NCBI RefSeq assembly: GCF_022749495.1
Contig: NZ_CP094241.1
Coordinates: 682,001 to 746,000 of the forward strand
From: Neisseria macacae ATCC 33926
GTDB taxonomy: Bacteria; Pseudomonadota; Gammaproteobacteria; Burkholderiales; Neisseriaceae
Reading direction: 5' to 3'
Length of the DNA stretch: 64,000 bases
Shown here in pieces: positions 1 to 8,375 of this stretch (position 1 is its first letter; each line of letters begins with the position of its first letter). Below the pieces are notes generated by a model. The model did not search any database and was not told the DNA's origin. It worked only from the letters and a program-made list of their open reading frames with translations. Position numbers and translations under genes: made by a program.

Positions 1-1521
1 CATGGCTGAGAAAATCAGCGGCATGACTTTCATCATTTTTGCCTGCATCGGGTCGGTCGGCGGCGGGTTGAGGAATGTTTGGGCAAACATGGTTACCGCC
101 ATAATTACGGGCAGGATGTAGTAGGGGTCGGAGCGGCTAAGGTCGGTAATCCAACCCAGCCAAGGTGCCTGACGCAATTCTACGGAGGCGAACAATGCCC
201 AGTACAAGCCGATGAAGACGGGGATTTGCAACAGCATGGGCAGGCAGCCGCCCAGCGGGTTGATTTTCTCGTCTTTGTAAAGCTGCATCATGGCTTGCTG
301 TTGTGCCATACGGTCGTCACCGTATTTTTCTTTGATGGCTTGCAGTTTGGGCGCGGCGGCGCGCATTTTAGCCATCGAGCGGTAAGAGGCGTTGGTCAGC
401 GGGTAGAGTACGGCTTTGACGATAATGGTCAAAACGATGATTGCCCAGCCCCAGTTGCCGATAATGTTGTGCAGTTGGTTCAGGAGCCAGAAGAGGGGGG
501 AGGCGAACCAGTGTACTTTGCCGTAGTCTTTTGCCAGTTGCAGGTTGTCGGCGATGTTTGCGATGACGGATGTGGTCTGCGGGCCGGCGTAGAGGTTGAT
601 GGAGGCTTCGGATTTCGCGCCGTTTTGGATGGCGGCAAGGGGAACGCTGACGCTGGTGCTGTACAGGTTGTCGTTGCGACGTTTGATGTCGATACGGCAG
701 TCGCCTGCGGCGCAAACGCTTTGTCCGCCTTTGGGTTGGAGAATCCAGGTGGACATGAAGTGGTGTTCAATCATGCCGAGCCAGCCGGTTTGGGTTTTGC
801 GGGCGTATTCGGCTTCGTTTTTGCCTGATTTGGCATCGTCGTCCAAGTCGGAGAAGTTGACTTTTTGGAATTTGCCTTCAGGGGTGTAAACCACCGGGCC
901 GACGAAAGAGCGGGTAAAGTAGCCTTGGCCTTCCGGTTCGCTGCGGTCGCGTACGATGCGGTAGTCCGCGCTCAGGTTGGCAGGCTTGCCGCTGGTGTTG
1001 GTGATGTCGAAACGGACGTTGACGAGGTAGCTGTCTTTGGTAAAGGTATAGACTTTGTCGATTTTCAGTCCGTTTGTTTCCGGCGCGCTCAGGCGGACTT
1101 CGACTTTGTCGCCGTTGAGGCTGTATTGTTTTTGCGCTGCGGTAAAGTTGACGCCTTTCAGGATGTTGTTGCCTTGTGCGTCCAAAAGCTCGGACTGGGC
1201 AACGTAGGTGTATTCTTTGCTGTCGTTAAACAGGGTGAAGGGTTTGTTTTCGTCGCCATTTGCTTTGTATTTGAGCAGGGTCATTTGACGCAGGTCGCCG
1301 CTTTTTTCGTCGATGATGGCTTTGACCGTGTCGGTTGTTACGGTAATCGGCGTTGCGGGGGCGAGTGCGGCTTCAGTGGCAGCGGTTGCGGCGGTTTGCT
1401 GCTGCTGTTGCTGCGCGGCTTGTTGTGCCGGATTGGGTTTGGGGCTGGGGAAGAAATGTTCCCAGCCGGCATAGATTGCCAGCGAAATGGCAAAAAATGC
1501 TATAAATCTTTTAAAATCCAT
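1..1521 (-). CDS. yidC: Membrane protein insertase YidC (3' end outside window)
   Basis: Inner-membrane insertase that places proteins in the membrane alone or with SecYEG. The frame is open from position 1521 to the window edge (507 codons, no stop). It starts MDFKRF, followed by one hydrophobic segment and a Gln/Ala-rich stretch coded by CAG/CAA repeats, then the large periplasmic domain usual for proteobacterial YidC. The meningococcal protein is about 545 residues, so roughly 40 C-terminal residues are missing here. Place after yidD, rnpA and rpmH is the classic order. AGGAA lies a few bases before the ATG. Confidence 0.95.
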   Translation of the reverse strand, partial: MDFKRFIAFFAISLAIYAGWEHFFPSPKPNPAQQAAQQQQQQTAATAATEAALAPATPITVTTDTVKAIIDEKSGDLRQMTLLKYKANGDENKPFTLFNDSKEYTYVAQSELLDAQGNNILKGVNFTAAQKQYSLNGDKVEVRLSAPETNGLKIDKVYTFTKDSYLVNVRFDITNTSGKPANLSADYRIVRDRSEPEGQGYFTRSFVGPVVYTPEGKFQKVNFSDLDDDAKSGKNEAEYARKTQTGWLGMIEHHFMSTWILQPKGGQSVCAAGDCRIDIKRRNDNLYSTSVSVPLAAIQNGAKSEASINLYAGPQTTSVIANIADNLQLAKDYGKVHWFASPLFWLLNQLHNIIGNWGWAIIVLTIIVKAVLYPLTNASYRSMAKMRAAAPKLQAIKEKYGDDRMAQQQAMMQLYKDEKINPLGGCLPMLLQIPVFIGLYWALFASVELRQAPWLGWITDLSRSDPYYILPVIMAVTMFAQTFLNPPPTDPMQAKMMKVMPLIFSAM

Positions 1522-1633
1522 AAGAGATTCCTGGAATTGACGGGTATGTAATGGAGATGAAAACTGCTTCAGACGGCATTATATAGAAACCGACGGGAAA
1601 TTAAAGGAAATCAAGTTATCCGAATGATTCGGA

Positions 1634-1855
1634 TTACGGGACGGGGTCGTGTCCGTGTCCGCCGAAGGGGTGGCAGCGGGCGATGCGTTTGAGGGCGAGC
1701 CAGCCACCTTTGAATGCGCCGTATTTTTTGACTGCCTCGACCGCATATTGCGAACAGGTCGGGGTATAGCGGCAGCGCGGCGGTATCAGCGGGCTGACGG
1801 CGTATTGGTAAAAACGGATCAGCGCGAGGATGAATTTGGACAACAGGGTATTCAT
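1634..1855 (-). CDS. yidD: Membrane protein insertion efficiency factor YidD
   Basis: 73 residues. Small amphipathic protein that helps YidC-dependent insertion. The family signature CRYTPTCSQYAVEA and the ending RCHPFGGHGHDPVP are both present. Its ATG overlaps the rnpA stop by one base (TGATG), so translation is likely coupled to rnpA. Between it and yidC lies a canonical meningococcal-type DUS (ATGCCGTCTGAA on the minus strand, 1568-1579), unlike the GTC type that dominates the window. Confidence 0.95.
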   Translation of the reverse strand: MNTLLSKFILALIRFYQYAVSPLIPPRCRYTPTCSQYAVEAVKKYGAFKGGWLALKRIARCHPFGGHGHDPVP

Positions 1856-2193
1856 CAGCGTTTGCGCATAAGTTGCACCAATTGGTTTCGGGCTTCGGCG
1901 GCATTTTGCCGGTTGAATGCCAGGCGGACGCGTACGACGAAATCATGCGGCGGCAGGCTGTTTTTGTTCAGTCTGAACCAATCTCGGATGACGCGCTTCA
2001 TGTAGTTGCGTTCATGCGCGCGTTTCGCTGTTTTTTTGCTGACGACCAAGCCGAGCCGCGGATGGTTCAATCCGTTGTCGGCAGATTGGGAAACTTGCAG
2101 CAAATCGCGGCTGCGCCGGTTTTTGAACGCAAAAACGGATGAAAAATCATCCGTTTTTAATAAGCGGTACTGCTTTCCGAAGCGGTAGTCCAA
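1855..2193 (-). CDS. rnpA: Ribonuclease P protein component
   Basis: 112 residues. Protein subunit of RNase P, which matures tRNA 5' ends with the RNA subunit. The RNR-type motif is seen in KRAHERNYMKRVIRDWFR, and FxxRRSRD near residues 25-31 matches the family. The start is a TTG three bases after the rpmH stop; the sequence from MDYRFGKQYRLLK agrees with the meningococcal protein, so this start is preferred although no strong ribosome site is visible. Part of the rpmH-rnpA-yidD-yidC operon. Confidence 0.95.
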   Translation of the reverse strand: MDYRFGKQYRLLKTDDFSSVFAFKNRRSRDLLQVSQSADNGLNHPRLGLVVSKKTAKRAHERNYMKRVIRDWFRLNKNSLPPHDFVVRVRLAFNRQNAAEARNQLVQLMRKR

Positions 2194-2195
2194 AA

Positions 2196-2330
2196 TTACA
2201 CTGCCAAGCGTTTGCGGCCTTTGGCGCGACGGGCTGCCAATACTGCGCGGCCACCGCGGGTTTTGGAGCGGACCAGGAAGCCGTGGGTACGTTTGCGTTT
2301 GGTAACGGAAGGTTGATAAGTGCGTTTCAT
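2196..2330 (-). CDS. rpmH: 50S ribosomal protein L34
   Basis: 44 residues. Basic large-subunit protein, starting MKRTYQPSVTKRKRTHGF and ending GRKRLAV, the normal length and pattern of L34. First gene of the rpmH-rnpA-yidD-yidC operon, divergent from dnaA across the origin region, as in many proteobacteria. The rnpA start follows two bases after its stop codon. Confidence 0.97.
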   Translation of the reverse strand: MKRTYQPSVTKRKRTHGFLVRSKTRGGRAVLAARRAKGRKRLAV

Positions 2331-2368
2331 GATGTTTCCTAAAAAATCGGTAGATAAATAAACTGTGA

Positions 2369-2397
2369 ATTACACTCTAATTTTCATCTTTTGTCAA
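2369..2397 (-). promoter_or_regulatory. Sigma-70 promoter of rpmH
   Basis: On the minus strand TTGACA (2392-2397) and TGTAAT (2369-2374) are 17 bases apart, a near-consensus promoter about 40 bases ahead of rpmH. Confidence 0.75.
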
Positions 2398-2755
2398 TCT
2401 CGGTTGAGTAAATGGATATGGCGCGCGGGGTGATTCGGTTTGCGGATTCGCGTGGTGCTTTGTGGATAAAATTTCCGGCGGGTTGTGGATAAAGTTTGGC
2501 GGAGTGGGTATAATCGGCATTTCCTGTCCCTTTGTCGGGCGATAGGTCGTCTGAAAATGTTGATGCGGATTTATCGTGATGATTTTCCAAAAATAATTTA
2601 ATTGTATTTTCAGACGGCGTCCGGTTTGGCGGATAAGGTTTGTGCGGTATTTGCGACACTTTTTCCGTCGGGCTGAAACCGCATTTTCAAAGGCTGCAAT
2701 TTCCGACGGTTTCTCTCCGTTTCTTTCCAACGATTTCCACGACTCGAGCTTATTC
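2398..2755. other. Candidate replication origin (oriC) between rpmH and dnaA
   Basis: Two perfect DnaA boxes (TTATCCACA on the minus strand) lie at 2461-2469 and 2484-2492, 23 bases apart start to start, in the rpmH-dnaA gap, which is a usual place for a bacterial origin. The flanking DNA at 2560-2600 is AT-rich, suitable for unwinding, and holds a GCC-type DUS near 2610. Only two perfect boxes are seen, so weaker boxes or the dnaA-dnaN gap may also contribute. Confidence 0.6.
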
Positions 2756-4306
2756 ATGACGCTAGCAGAATTTTGGCCGCAGTGCCTCCGCCGACTTCAC
2801 GATATTTTGCCTGCCGGGCAGTTCGCGCAATGGATTGCGCCCTTGACCGTGGGCGAGGAAAACGGCGTGTGGGTGGTTTACGGTAAAAACCAGTTTGCCT
2901 GCAATATGCTCAAAAGCCAGTTTGCCGCCAAAATTGAAGTGGTGCGTGCGGAATTGGCTCCGCAACAGGCGGCTTTTGCGTTTAAGACGGGCGCGGGGCA
3001 GCATTATGAAATGTCGGAAAATGCGGGGGCGGTTGCGCCTGAACATGCTGCGTTGACGGAAGAAATGCCGAAAGCGGACGCGCAAGAATCTTTTTCGGAC
3101 GGGACGTCGTCTGAAAACTCAGACAGACCCTCCGTTGCGAAAACGGCGGCGGATATTTTGGCGCAGCGCATGAAAAACCTGCCGCACGAAAGCAAACAGC
3201 CTGCCGCCGCGCCCGCAGAATCCAAAGCCGTTGCCAAAGCCAAAACGGAAGCGCAACGCGATGCGGAAGAAGCGCGTTACGAGCAGACCAATCTGTCGCG
3301 CGACTACACATTCGATACCTTGGTAGAAGGTAAGGGCAACCGCCTTGCCGCCGCCGCCGCCCAAGCCATTGCAGAGAACCCGGGGCAGGGCTACAACCCG
3401 TTTTTCCTGTACGGCAGCACGGGTTTGGGTAAAACCCACTTGGTGCAGGCCATCGGCAACGAACTGCTGAAAAACCGTCCTGATGCCAAAGTGCGCTATA
3501 TGCATTCAGACGACTATATCCGCAGCTTTATGAAGGCGGTGCGCAACAACACTTACGATGTGTTCAAGCAGCAATACAAACAATACGATCTGCTGATTAT
3601 CGACGACATCCAGTTCATCAAAGGCAAAGACCGTACGATGGAAGAATTCTTCTATTTGTACAACCATTTCCATAACGAGAAAAAACAGCTCATCCTCACT
3701 TGCGACGTGTTGCCTGCCAAAATCGAAGGCATGGACGACCGCCTCAAATCGCGTTTTTCATGGGGTTTGACTTTGGAACTCGAGCCGCCCGAGCTGGAAA
3801 TGCGCGTGGCGATTTTGCAGAAAAAGGCAGAAGCGGCAGGCATCAGCATTGAAGACGAAGCCGCATTGTTTGTTGCCAACCTGATTCGTTCCAACGTGCG
3901 CGAACTGGAAGGCGCGTTCAACCGCGTCAGCGCCAGCAGCCGCTTTATGAACCGCCCCATTATCGACATGGATTTGGCGCGTACGGCTTTGCAGGACATC
4001 ATTGCCGAAAAACACAAAATCATTACTGCCGACACCATTATCGACGCGACTGCCAAATATTACCGTATTAAAATCAGCGATATACTCGGCAAAAAGCGCA
4101 CGCGCAACATTGCCCGTCCGCGTCAAGTCGCCATGAGCCTGACCAAAGAGCTGACCACCCTCAGCCTGCCGTCCATCGGCGACGCTTTCGGTGGACGCGA
4201 CCACACGACCGTCATGCACGGCGTGAAAGCCGTAGCAAAACTGCGCGAAGAAGATCCCGAGTTGGCGCAAGATTACGAAAAACTCCTGATTCTGATTCAA
4301 AATTGA
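2756..4306 (+). CDS. dnaA: Chromosomal replication initiator DnaA
   Basis: 516 residues. Binds DnaA boxes, melts the origin and loads the helicase. Domain I begins MTLAEFWPQCLRRLHD; a variable Ala/Lys/Glu-rich linker spans about residues 90-180; the AAA+ core shows GSTGLGKTH (about 220-228) and LLIIDDIQF (about 277-285); the C-terminal DNA-binding domain has GGRDHTTVMHG (near 478). An open frame runs upstream to 2642, but the ATG at 2756 gives the family N-terminus and normal length. A paired-DUS terminator separates it from dnaN. Confidence 0.97.
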   Translation: MTLAEFWPQCLRRLHDILPAGQFAQWIAPLTVGEENGVWVVYGKNQFACNMLKSQFAAKIEVVRAELAPQQAAFAFKTGAGQHYEMSENAGAVAPEHAALTEEMPKADAQESFSDGTSSENSDRPSVAKTAADILAQRMKNLPHESKQPAAAPAESKAVAKAKTEAQRDAEEARYEQTNLSRDYTFDTLVEGKGNRLAAAAAQAIAENPGQGYNPFFLYGSTGLGKTHLVQAIGNELLKNRPDAKVRYMHSDDYIRSFMKAVRNNTYDVFKQQYKQYDLLIIDDIQFIKGKDRTMEEFFYLYNHFHNEKKQLILTCDVLPAKIEGMDDRLKSRFSWGLTLELEPPELEMRVAILQKKAEAAGISIEDEAALFVANLIRSNVRELEGAFNRVSASSRFMNRPIIDMDLARTALQDIIAEKHKIITADTIIDATAKYYRIKISDILGKKRTRNIARPRQVAMSLTKELTTLSLPSIGDAFGGRDHTTVMHGVKAVAKLREEDPELAQDYEKLLILIQN

Positions 4307-4316
4307 GCCAGAACCG

Positions 4317-4356
4317 GTTTTCAGACGACCCCTATCTTAAAAGGTCGTCTGAAAAC
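4317..4356. terminator. Paired-DUS terminator after dnaA
   Basis: Inverted pair of GTC-type DUS with flanking A/T runs, able to form a 14-bp stem with a 12-base loop. Confidence 0.7.
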
Positions 4357-4454
4357 GCAAATACACTTTGATTTTAACGGCGGCGCATTATTCATCCCGC
4401 ACGCCGAACCCGATTCAAAAACACCCGAAATAACCGATTCAAAAGGAATTGACC

Positions 4455-5558
4455 ATGCTGATTTTACAAGCCGACCGCGACAGTCTGCTCAAGCCGCTGC
4501 AAGCCGTTACCGGTATCGTCGAACGCCGCCATACCCTGCCCATCCTCTCCAACGTCCTGCTCGAAAGCAAAGACGGTCAAACCAAGCTCTTGGCGACCGA
4601 CTTGGAAATCCAAATCAACACAGCTGGTCCGGAAAGTCAGGCAGGCGATTTCCGCATCACCACCAACGCCAAAAAATTCCAAGACATCCTGCGCGCCTTG
4701 CCCGACAGCGCCATCGTTTCGCTCGACTGGGCGGACAACCGTCTGACCCTGCGTGCAGGCAAATCACGTTTCGCCCTGCAAACCCTGCCTGCCGAAGACT
4801 TCCCGCTGATGAGCGTCGGCGAAGACATCAGCGCAGCGTTTTCCCTGTCGCAGGAGACTTTCAAAACCATGCTGTCTCAAGTCCAATACAGCATGGCAGT
4901 ACAAGACATCCGCTACTACCTCAACGGCTTGCTGATGCAGGTTGAAGGCAACCAACTGCGCCTCGTCGCCACCGACGGCCACCGCCTTGCCTACGCCGCC
5001 AGCCAAATCGAAGCCGAATTGCCCAAAACCGAAGTCATCCTGCCACGCAAAACCGTTTTAGAACTCTTTAAACTACTGAACAACCCGTCCGAACCCATCA
5101 GCGTCGAGCTGCTCAACAACCAAGTGCGCTTCCAATGCAACGGTACGACCATCGTCAGCAAAGTCATCGACGGCAAATTCCCCGATTTCAACCGCGTCAT
5201 CCCGCTGGACAACGACAAAATCTTCCTCGTTTCCCGTACCCAACTTTTGGGCGCACTTGAACGCGCCGCCATCCTTGCCAACGAAAAATTCCGCGGCGCG
5301 CGCCTGTTCCTGCAACCCGGCCTCTTGAGCGTCGTGTGCAGCAACAACGAGCAGGAAGAAGCACGCGAAGAACTCGAAATCGCCTATCAAGGCGGCGAAC
5401 TCGAAGTCGGCTTCAACATCGGCTATCTGATGGACGTATTGCGCAACATCCATTCCGACGATATGCAGCTTGCCTTCGGCGATGCCAACCGCTCGACCTT
5501 GTTTACCGTGCCGAACAACCCGAACTTCAAATACATCGTTATGCCGATGCGCATCTGA
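4455..5558 (+). CDS. dnaN: DNA polymerase III beta subunit (sliding clamp)
   Basis: 367 residues. Ring-shaped clamp that tethers polymerase III to DNA. Nearly the whole sequence follows the meningococcal clamp, from MLILQADRDSLLKPLQ to FKYIVMPMRI, giving three clamp domains and the family length. An in-frame TTG exists at 4449, but AAGGA at 4442-4446 and the family N-terminus favour the ATG at 4455. Downstream of dnaA in the standard order. Confidence 0.97.
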   Translation: MLILQADRDSLLKPLQAVTGIVERRHTLPILSNVLLESKDGQTKLLATDLEIQINTAGPESQAGDFRITTNAKKFQDILRALPDSAIVSLDWADNRLTLRAGKSRFALQTLPAEDFPLMSVGEDISAAFSLSQETFKTMLSQVQYSMAVQDIRYYLNGLLMQVEGNQLRLVATDGHRLAYAASQIEAELPKTEVILPRKTVLELFKLLNNPSEPISVELLNNQVRFQCNGTTIVSKVIDGKFPDFNRVIPLDNDKIFLVSRTQLLGALERAAILANEKFRGARLFLQPGLLSVVCSNNEQEEAREELEIAYQGGELEVGFNIGYLMDVLRNIHSDDMQLAFGDANRSTLFTVPNNPNFKYIVMPMRI

Positions 5559-5617
5559 TACAGCGGTTGTTTTGAAACTCATAAGAGGTCGTCTGAATAA
5601 TTGGAAAGTTTAAGGTT

Positions 5618-6103
5618 ATGAATTTTTTTAGAAAAACTATCTTTTTTCTGGTTGTCTTATCGATCTTGGCTGCCTGCGGTTCGTTCGTCTCACAATATGT
5701 TTTAGGAATGGACCCTTGCGTTTTGTGTATTTTGCAGCGCTTGTCGGTTTTGGCGGTCGGATTGGTGGCTTTGGCGGCAGCATTTTTCCGTCAGGCTTCT
5801 AAGATTGGCAGACTGTTCAGCGCCTTGTTGGTCAGTGTGCCTGCGGTTTATGGTGCGGGTGTTGCGGCCTATCAATTGTGGCTGCAAAGCCTGCCGCCGG
5901 GCAGTGCGCCGTCCTGCGGTGCGCCGTGGACTTTCCGTTTGAAGGATTGGCCGCTGTTTGACTGGTTTGAACCGATTGTGCGTGGCTTTGGCGATTGTGC
6001 CGTACCGGACTATCTGCTGGGTATTGCACTGCCGTACTGGAGCATCGCCTATTTTGGCTTTGTGATTGTATTGGTGTGGTTTGCCTGGTTTAAAACCAAA
6101 TAG
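5618..6103 (+). CDS. dsbB: Disulfide bond formation protein B
   Basis: 161 residues. Inner-membrane enzyme that reoxidises periplasmic DsbA and passes electrons to quinone. Four hydrophobic segments are visible. The first cysteine pair is CVLC at residues 34-37; the second pair lies in the second periplasmic loop (SAPSCGAP and FGDCAVPD). The Gln-Arg after the first pair fits the quinone-binding arginine of the family. Stands alone, closed by a paired-DUS terminator. Confidence 0.93.
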   Translation: MNFFRKTIFFLVVLSILAACGSFVSQYVLGMDPCVLCILQRLSVLAVGLVALAAAFFRQASKIGRLFSALLVSVPAVYGAGVAAYQLWLQSLPPGSAPSCGAPWTFRLKDWPLFDWFEPIVRGFGDCAVPDYLLGIALPYWSIAYFGFVIVLVWFAWFKTK

Positions 6104-6114
6104 CTGCAAAGATG

Positions 6115-6159
6115 AAAAGGTCGTCTGAAAACCGAAAATATGGTTTTCAGACGACCTTT
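6115..6159. terminator. Paired-DUS terminator after dsbB
   Basis: Two DUS in opposite direction with A and T runs; stem about 17 bp. Confidence 0.7.
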
Positions 6160-6213
6160 GATGTATTTGGTAACTATATGTTCCCGTTGTATAATCGCGG
6201 GTTTTCAATTCAA

Positions 6214-6320
6214 TATAGTGGATTAAATTTAAATCAGGACAAGGCGACGAAGCCGCAGACAGTACAGATAGTACGGCAAGGCGAGGCAACGCCGTACTGG
6301 TTTAAAGTTAATCCACTATA
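6214..6320. mobile_element. Correia repeat element (CREE), 107-bp form
   Basis: Starts TATAGTGGATTAAA and ends with its inverted copy TTAATCCACTATA, with the GACAAGGCGACGAAGC core of Correia elements; the internal 50 bases of the 157-bp form are missing. It ends 20 bases before the ETF-QO start, and its right end plus two flanking bases reads TATAAT (6317-6322), a possible -10 box made by the insertion. Confidence 0.92.
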
Positions 6321-6340
6321 ATAAACATACAGGAACCGCC

Positions 6341-8002
6341 ATGACAGAATCCATCACCCGCGACAGTATGCAGTACGATGTCGTGATTGTCGGCGCAGGC
6401 CCGTCGGGTTTGTCCGCCGCCATCAAACTCAAGCAGCTTGCCGAAAAAAACGGGCGCGAAATCAGCGTTTGCGTGGTGGAGAAGGGGTCTGAGGCGGGCG
6501 CGCATTCGCTGGCGGGTGCGGTCATCGATCCGATTGCGCTGAATGAGCTGATTCCCGACTGGAAAGAAAAAGGCGCGCCGCTGACGCGTGCGGTAACGCA
6601 GGACAAAGTGTTGTTCCTGACTGAGAAAAAGGCGTTCAATCTGCCGGTTACTCCTAATTTCGACAATCACGGCAACTACATCGTCAGCTTGGGCGAAGTC
6701 GTGCGCTGGTTGGCGGAGCAGGCGGAAAATATGGGTGTGGAAATCTATCCGGGCTTTGCCGCCGCCGAAGTGCTGTATCACGAAGACGGTTCGGTCAAAG
6801 GCATTGCGACCGGTAATATGGGCGTAGGCAAAGACGGCGAGCCGACCGACAGTTTCCAGCCAGGCATGGAGCTTTGGGCGCAGCAAACCCTGTTTGCCGA
6901 AGGCTGCCGCGGTTCGCTTTCCAAACAAGTCATCGAACGCTTCAAACTCGACCAAAACAGCCAGCCGCAAACTTACGGCTTGGGCATCAAAGAGATTTGG
7001 GAAGTGTCGTCTGAAAAACATCAGCCCGGCTTGGTGATACACAGCGCGGGCTGGCCGCTGGACAGTCAAACCTACGGCGGCGCGTTTGTTTACCATTTCG
7101 ACGACAACAAAGTCGCCGTCGGTTTCGTGGTCGGTTTGGACTATCAAAACCCTTATCTGTCGCCGTTTGAAGAGTTCCAACGTTTCAAAACCCATCCCGA
7201 AATCCGCAAAACCTTCGAAGGCGGCCGCCGCATTGCTTACGGCGCGCGTTCGCTGATTGAAGGTGGTCTGCAAAGCCTGCCGAAGCTCTCATTCAAGGGT
7301 GGCGTTTTAATCGGCGATGCGGCGGGTTTCCTCAATATGCCGCGCATCAAAGGCATTCATACCGCGATGAAATCCGCCATGCTCGCCGCAGAAGCCGTGT
7401 TCCCCTTGTTGGAAAACCTTGAAGAAGCGGAGGGTTTCGACAGCGGCAAAGAAGCGGCGGATTATCAGCAACGTTTCGAACAAAGCTGGCTGTATCAAGA
7501 GCTTTACGCCGCGCGTAATGTGCGTCCGTCATTCAAATGGGGCGTTTACCTCGGTTCAATCTATACCGGCATCGACCAGATGATTTTCAGAGGCAAGGCC
7601 CCGTGGACCTTGAAACATCACGGCAAAGACAACGAGCAGCTCAAAAAAGCCGCCGCGTGCAAGCCGATTGATTACCCGAAACCCGACGGTGTGTTGACCT
7701 TCGACCGCTTAAGCAGTGTCTTCCTCGCCAATCTCGCGCACGAAGAAAATCAGCCCGACCATTTGGTGCTGAAAAATCCGCAAACGATGATAGACGTGAA
7801 CTACAAAGAATACGCCTCGCCCGAAACGCGCTATTGTCCGGCTGGTGTGTACGAAATCGTCGAAGAAAACGGCAGCCCGCGCCTGCAAATCAACGCCGCC
7901 AACTGCGTCCACTGTAAAACCTGCGACATCAAAGATCCGACGCAAAACATCACTTGGATTTGCCCCGAAGGCGCAAGCGGACCGAATTACGGCGGGATGT
8001 AG
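6341..8002 (+). CDS. Electron transfer flavoprotein-ubiquinone oxidoreductase
   Basis: 553 residues. Passes electrons from reduced electron-transfer flavoprotein to the quinone pool at the inner membrane. The FAD-binding motif VGAGPSGLSAAIKL is near residue 17; a second FAD motif (GVLIGDAAGFLN) is near 320; the C-terminal ferredoxin-like part has the 4Fe-4S cysteines in CVHCKTCDIKDP and the later ICPEG, with the family ending GPNYGGM. AGGAACC precedes the ATG. No ETF subunit genes lie nearby. Confidence 0.93.
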   Translation: MTESITRDSMQYDVVIVGAGPSGLSAAIKLKQLAEKNGREISVCVVEKGSEAGAHSLAGAVIDPIALNELIPDWKEKGAPLTRAVTQDKVLFLTEKKAFNLPVTPNFDNHGNYIVSLGEVVRWLAEQAENMGVEIYPGFAAAEVLYHEDGSVKGIATGNMGVGKDGEPTDSFQPGMELWAQQTLFAEGCRGSLSKQVIERFKLDQNSQPQTYGLGIKEIWEVSSEKHQPGLVIHSAGWPLDSQTYGGAFVYHFDDNKVAVGFVVGLDYQNPYLSPFEEFQRFKTHPEIRKTFEGGRRIAYGARSLIEGGLQSLPKLSFKGGVLIGDAAGFLNMPRIKGIHTAMKSAMLAAEAVFPLLENLEEAEGFDSGKEAADYQQRFEQSWLYQELYAARNVRPSFKWGVYLGSIYTGIDQMIFRGKAPWTLKHHGKDNEQLKKAAACKPIDYPKPDGVLTFDRLSSVFLANLAHEENQPDHLVLKNPQTMIDVNYKEYASPETRYCPAGVYEIVEENGSPRLQINAANCVHCKTCDIKDPTQNITWICPEGASGPNYGGM

Positions 8003-8056
8003 GTTTCGGCGGTAGCTTGGACTAAGTTGGGCAAACATTTGCCGCGCCGGATAAAG

Positions 8057-8102
8057 AAAGGTCGTCTGAAAATCCTGATTTAAGGTTTTCAGACGACCTT
8101 TT
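8057..8102. terminator. Paired-DUS terminator between ETF-QO and serC
   Basis: Inverted DUS pair in the gap of two convergent genes, so it may serve both. The 8003-8375 gap otherwise holds only the next Correia element. Confidence 0.7.
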
Positions 8103-8143
8103 GGGTTTTTCAGGGAGCGGGCATTAACAGAATATCGTTGATT

Positions 8144-8300
8144 TATAGTGGATTAACTTTAAACCAGTACGGCGTTGCCTCGCCTTAGTTCAAAGAGAAC
8201 GATTCTCTAAGGTGCTGAAGCACCAAGTGAATCGGTTCCGTACTATCTGTACTGTCTGCGGCTTCGTTGCCTTGTCCTGATTTAAATTTAATCCACTATA
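8144..8300. mobile_element. Correia repeat element (CREE), 157-bp form
   Basis: Full-length element with inverted ends TATAGTGG / CCACTATA and the internal AACGATTCTCTAAGGTGCTG block that carries the known integration-host-factor-type region of long Correia elements. Lies between convergent genes. Confidence 0.92.
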
Positions 8301-8375
8301 CCTGATTACGGTACGCATTCATCCGCGCTTGAGATTTGTGTTGAATCGGCTGTGCTTTTAAAGGCGCATTTTGTC

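Noticed and set aside
2642..2755. N-terminal extension of DnaA
   Set aside because: The family N-terminus starts at the ATG at 2756; the extension overlaps the origin-proximal DNA and has no ribosome site.
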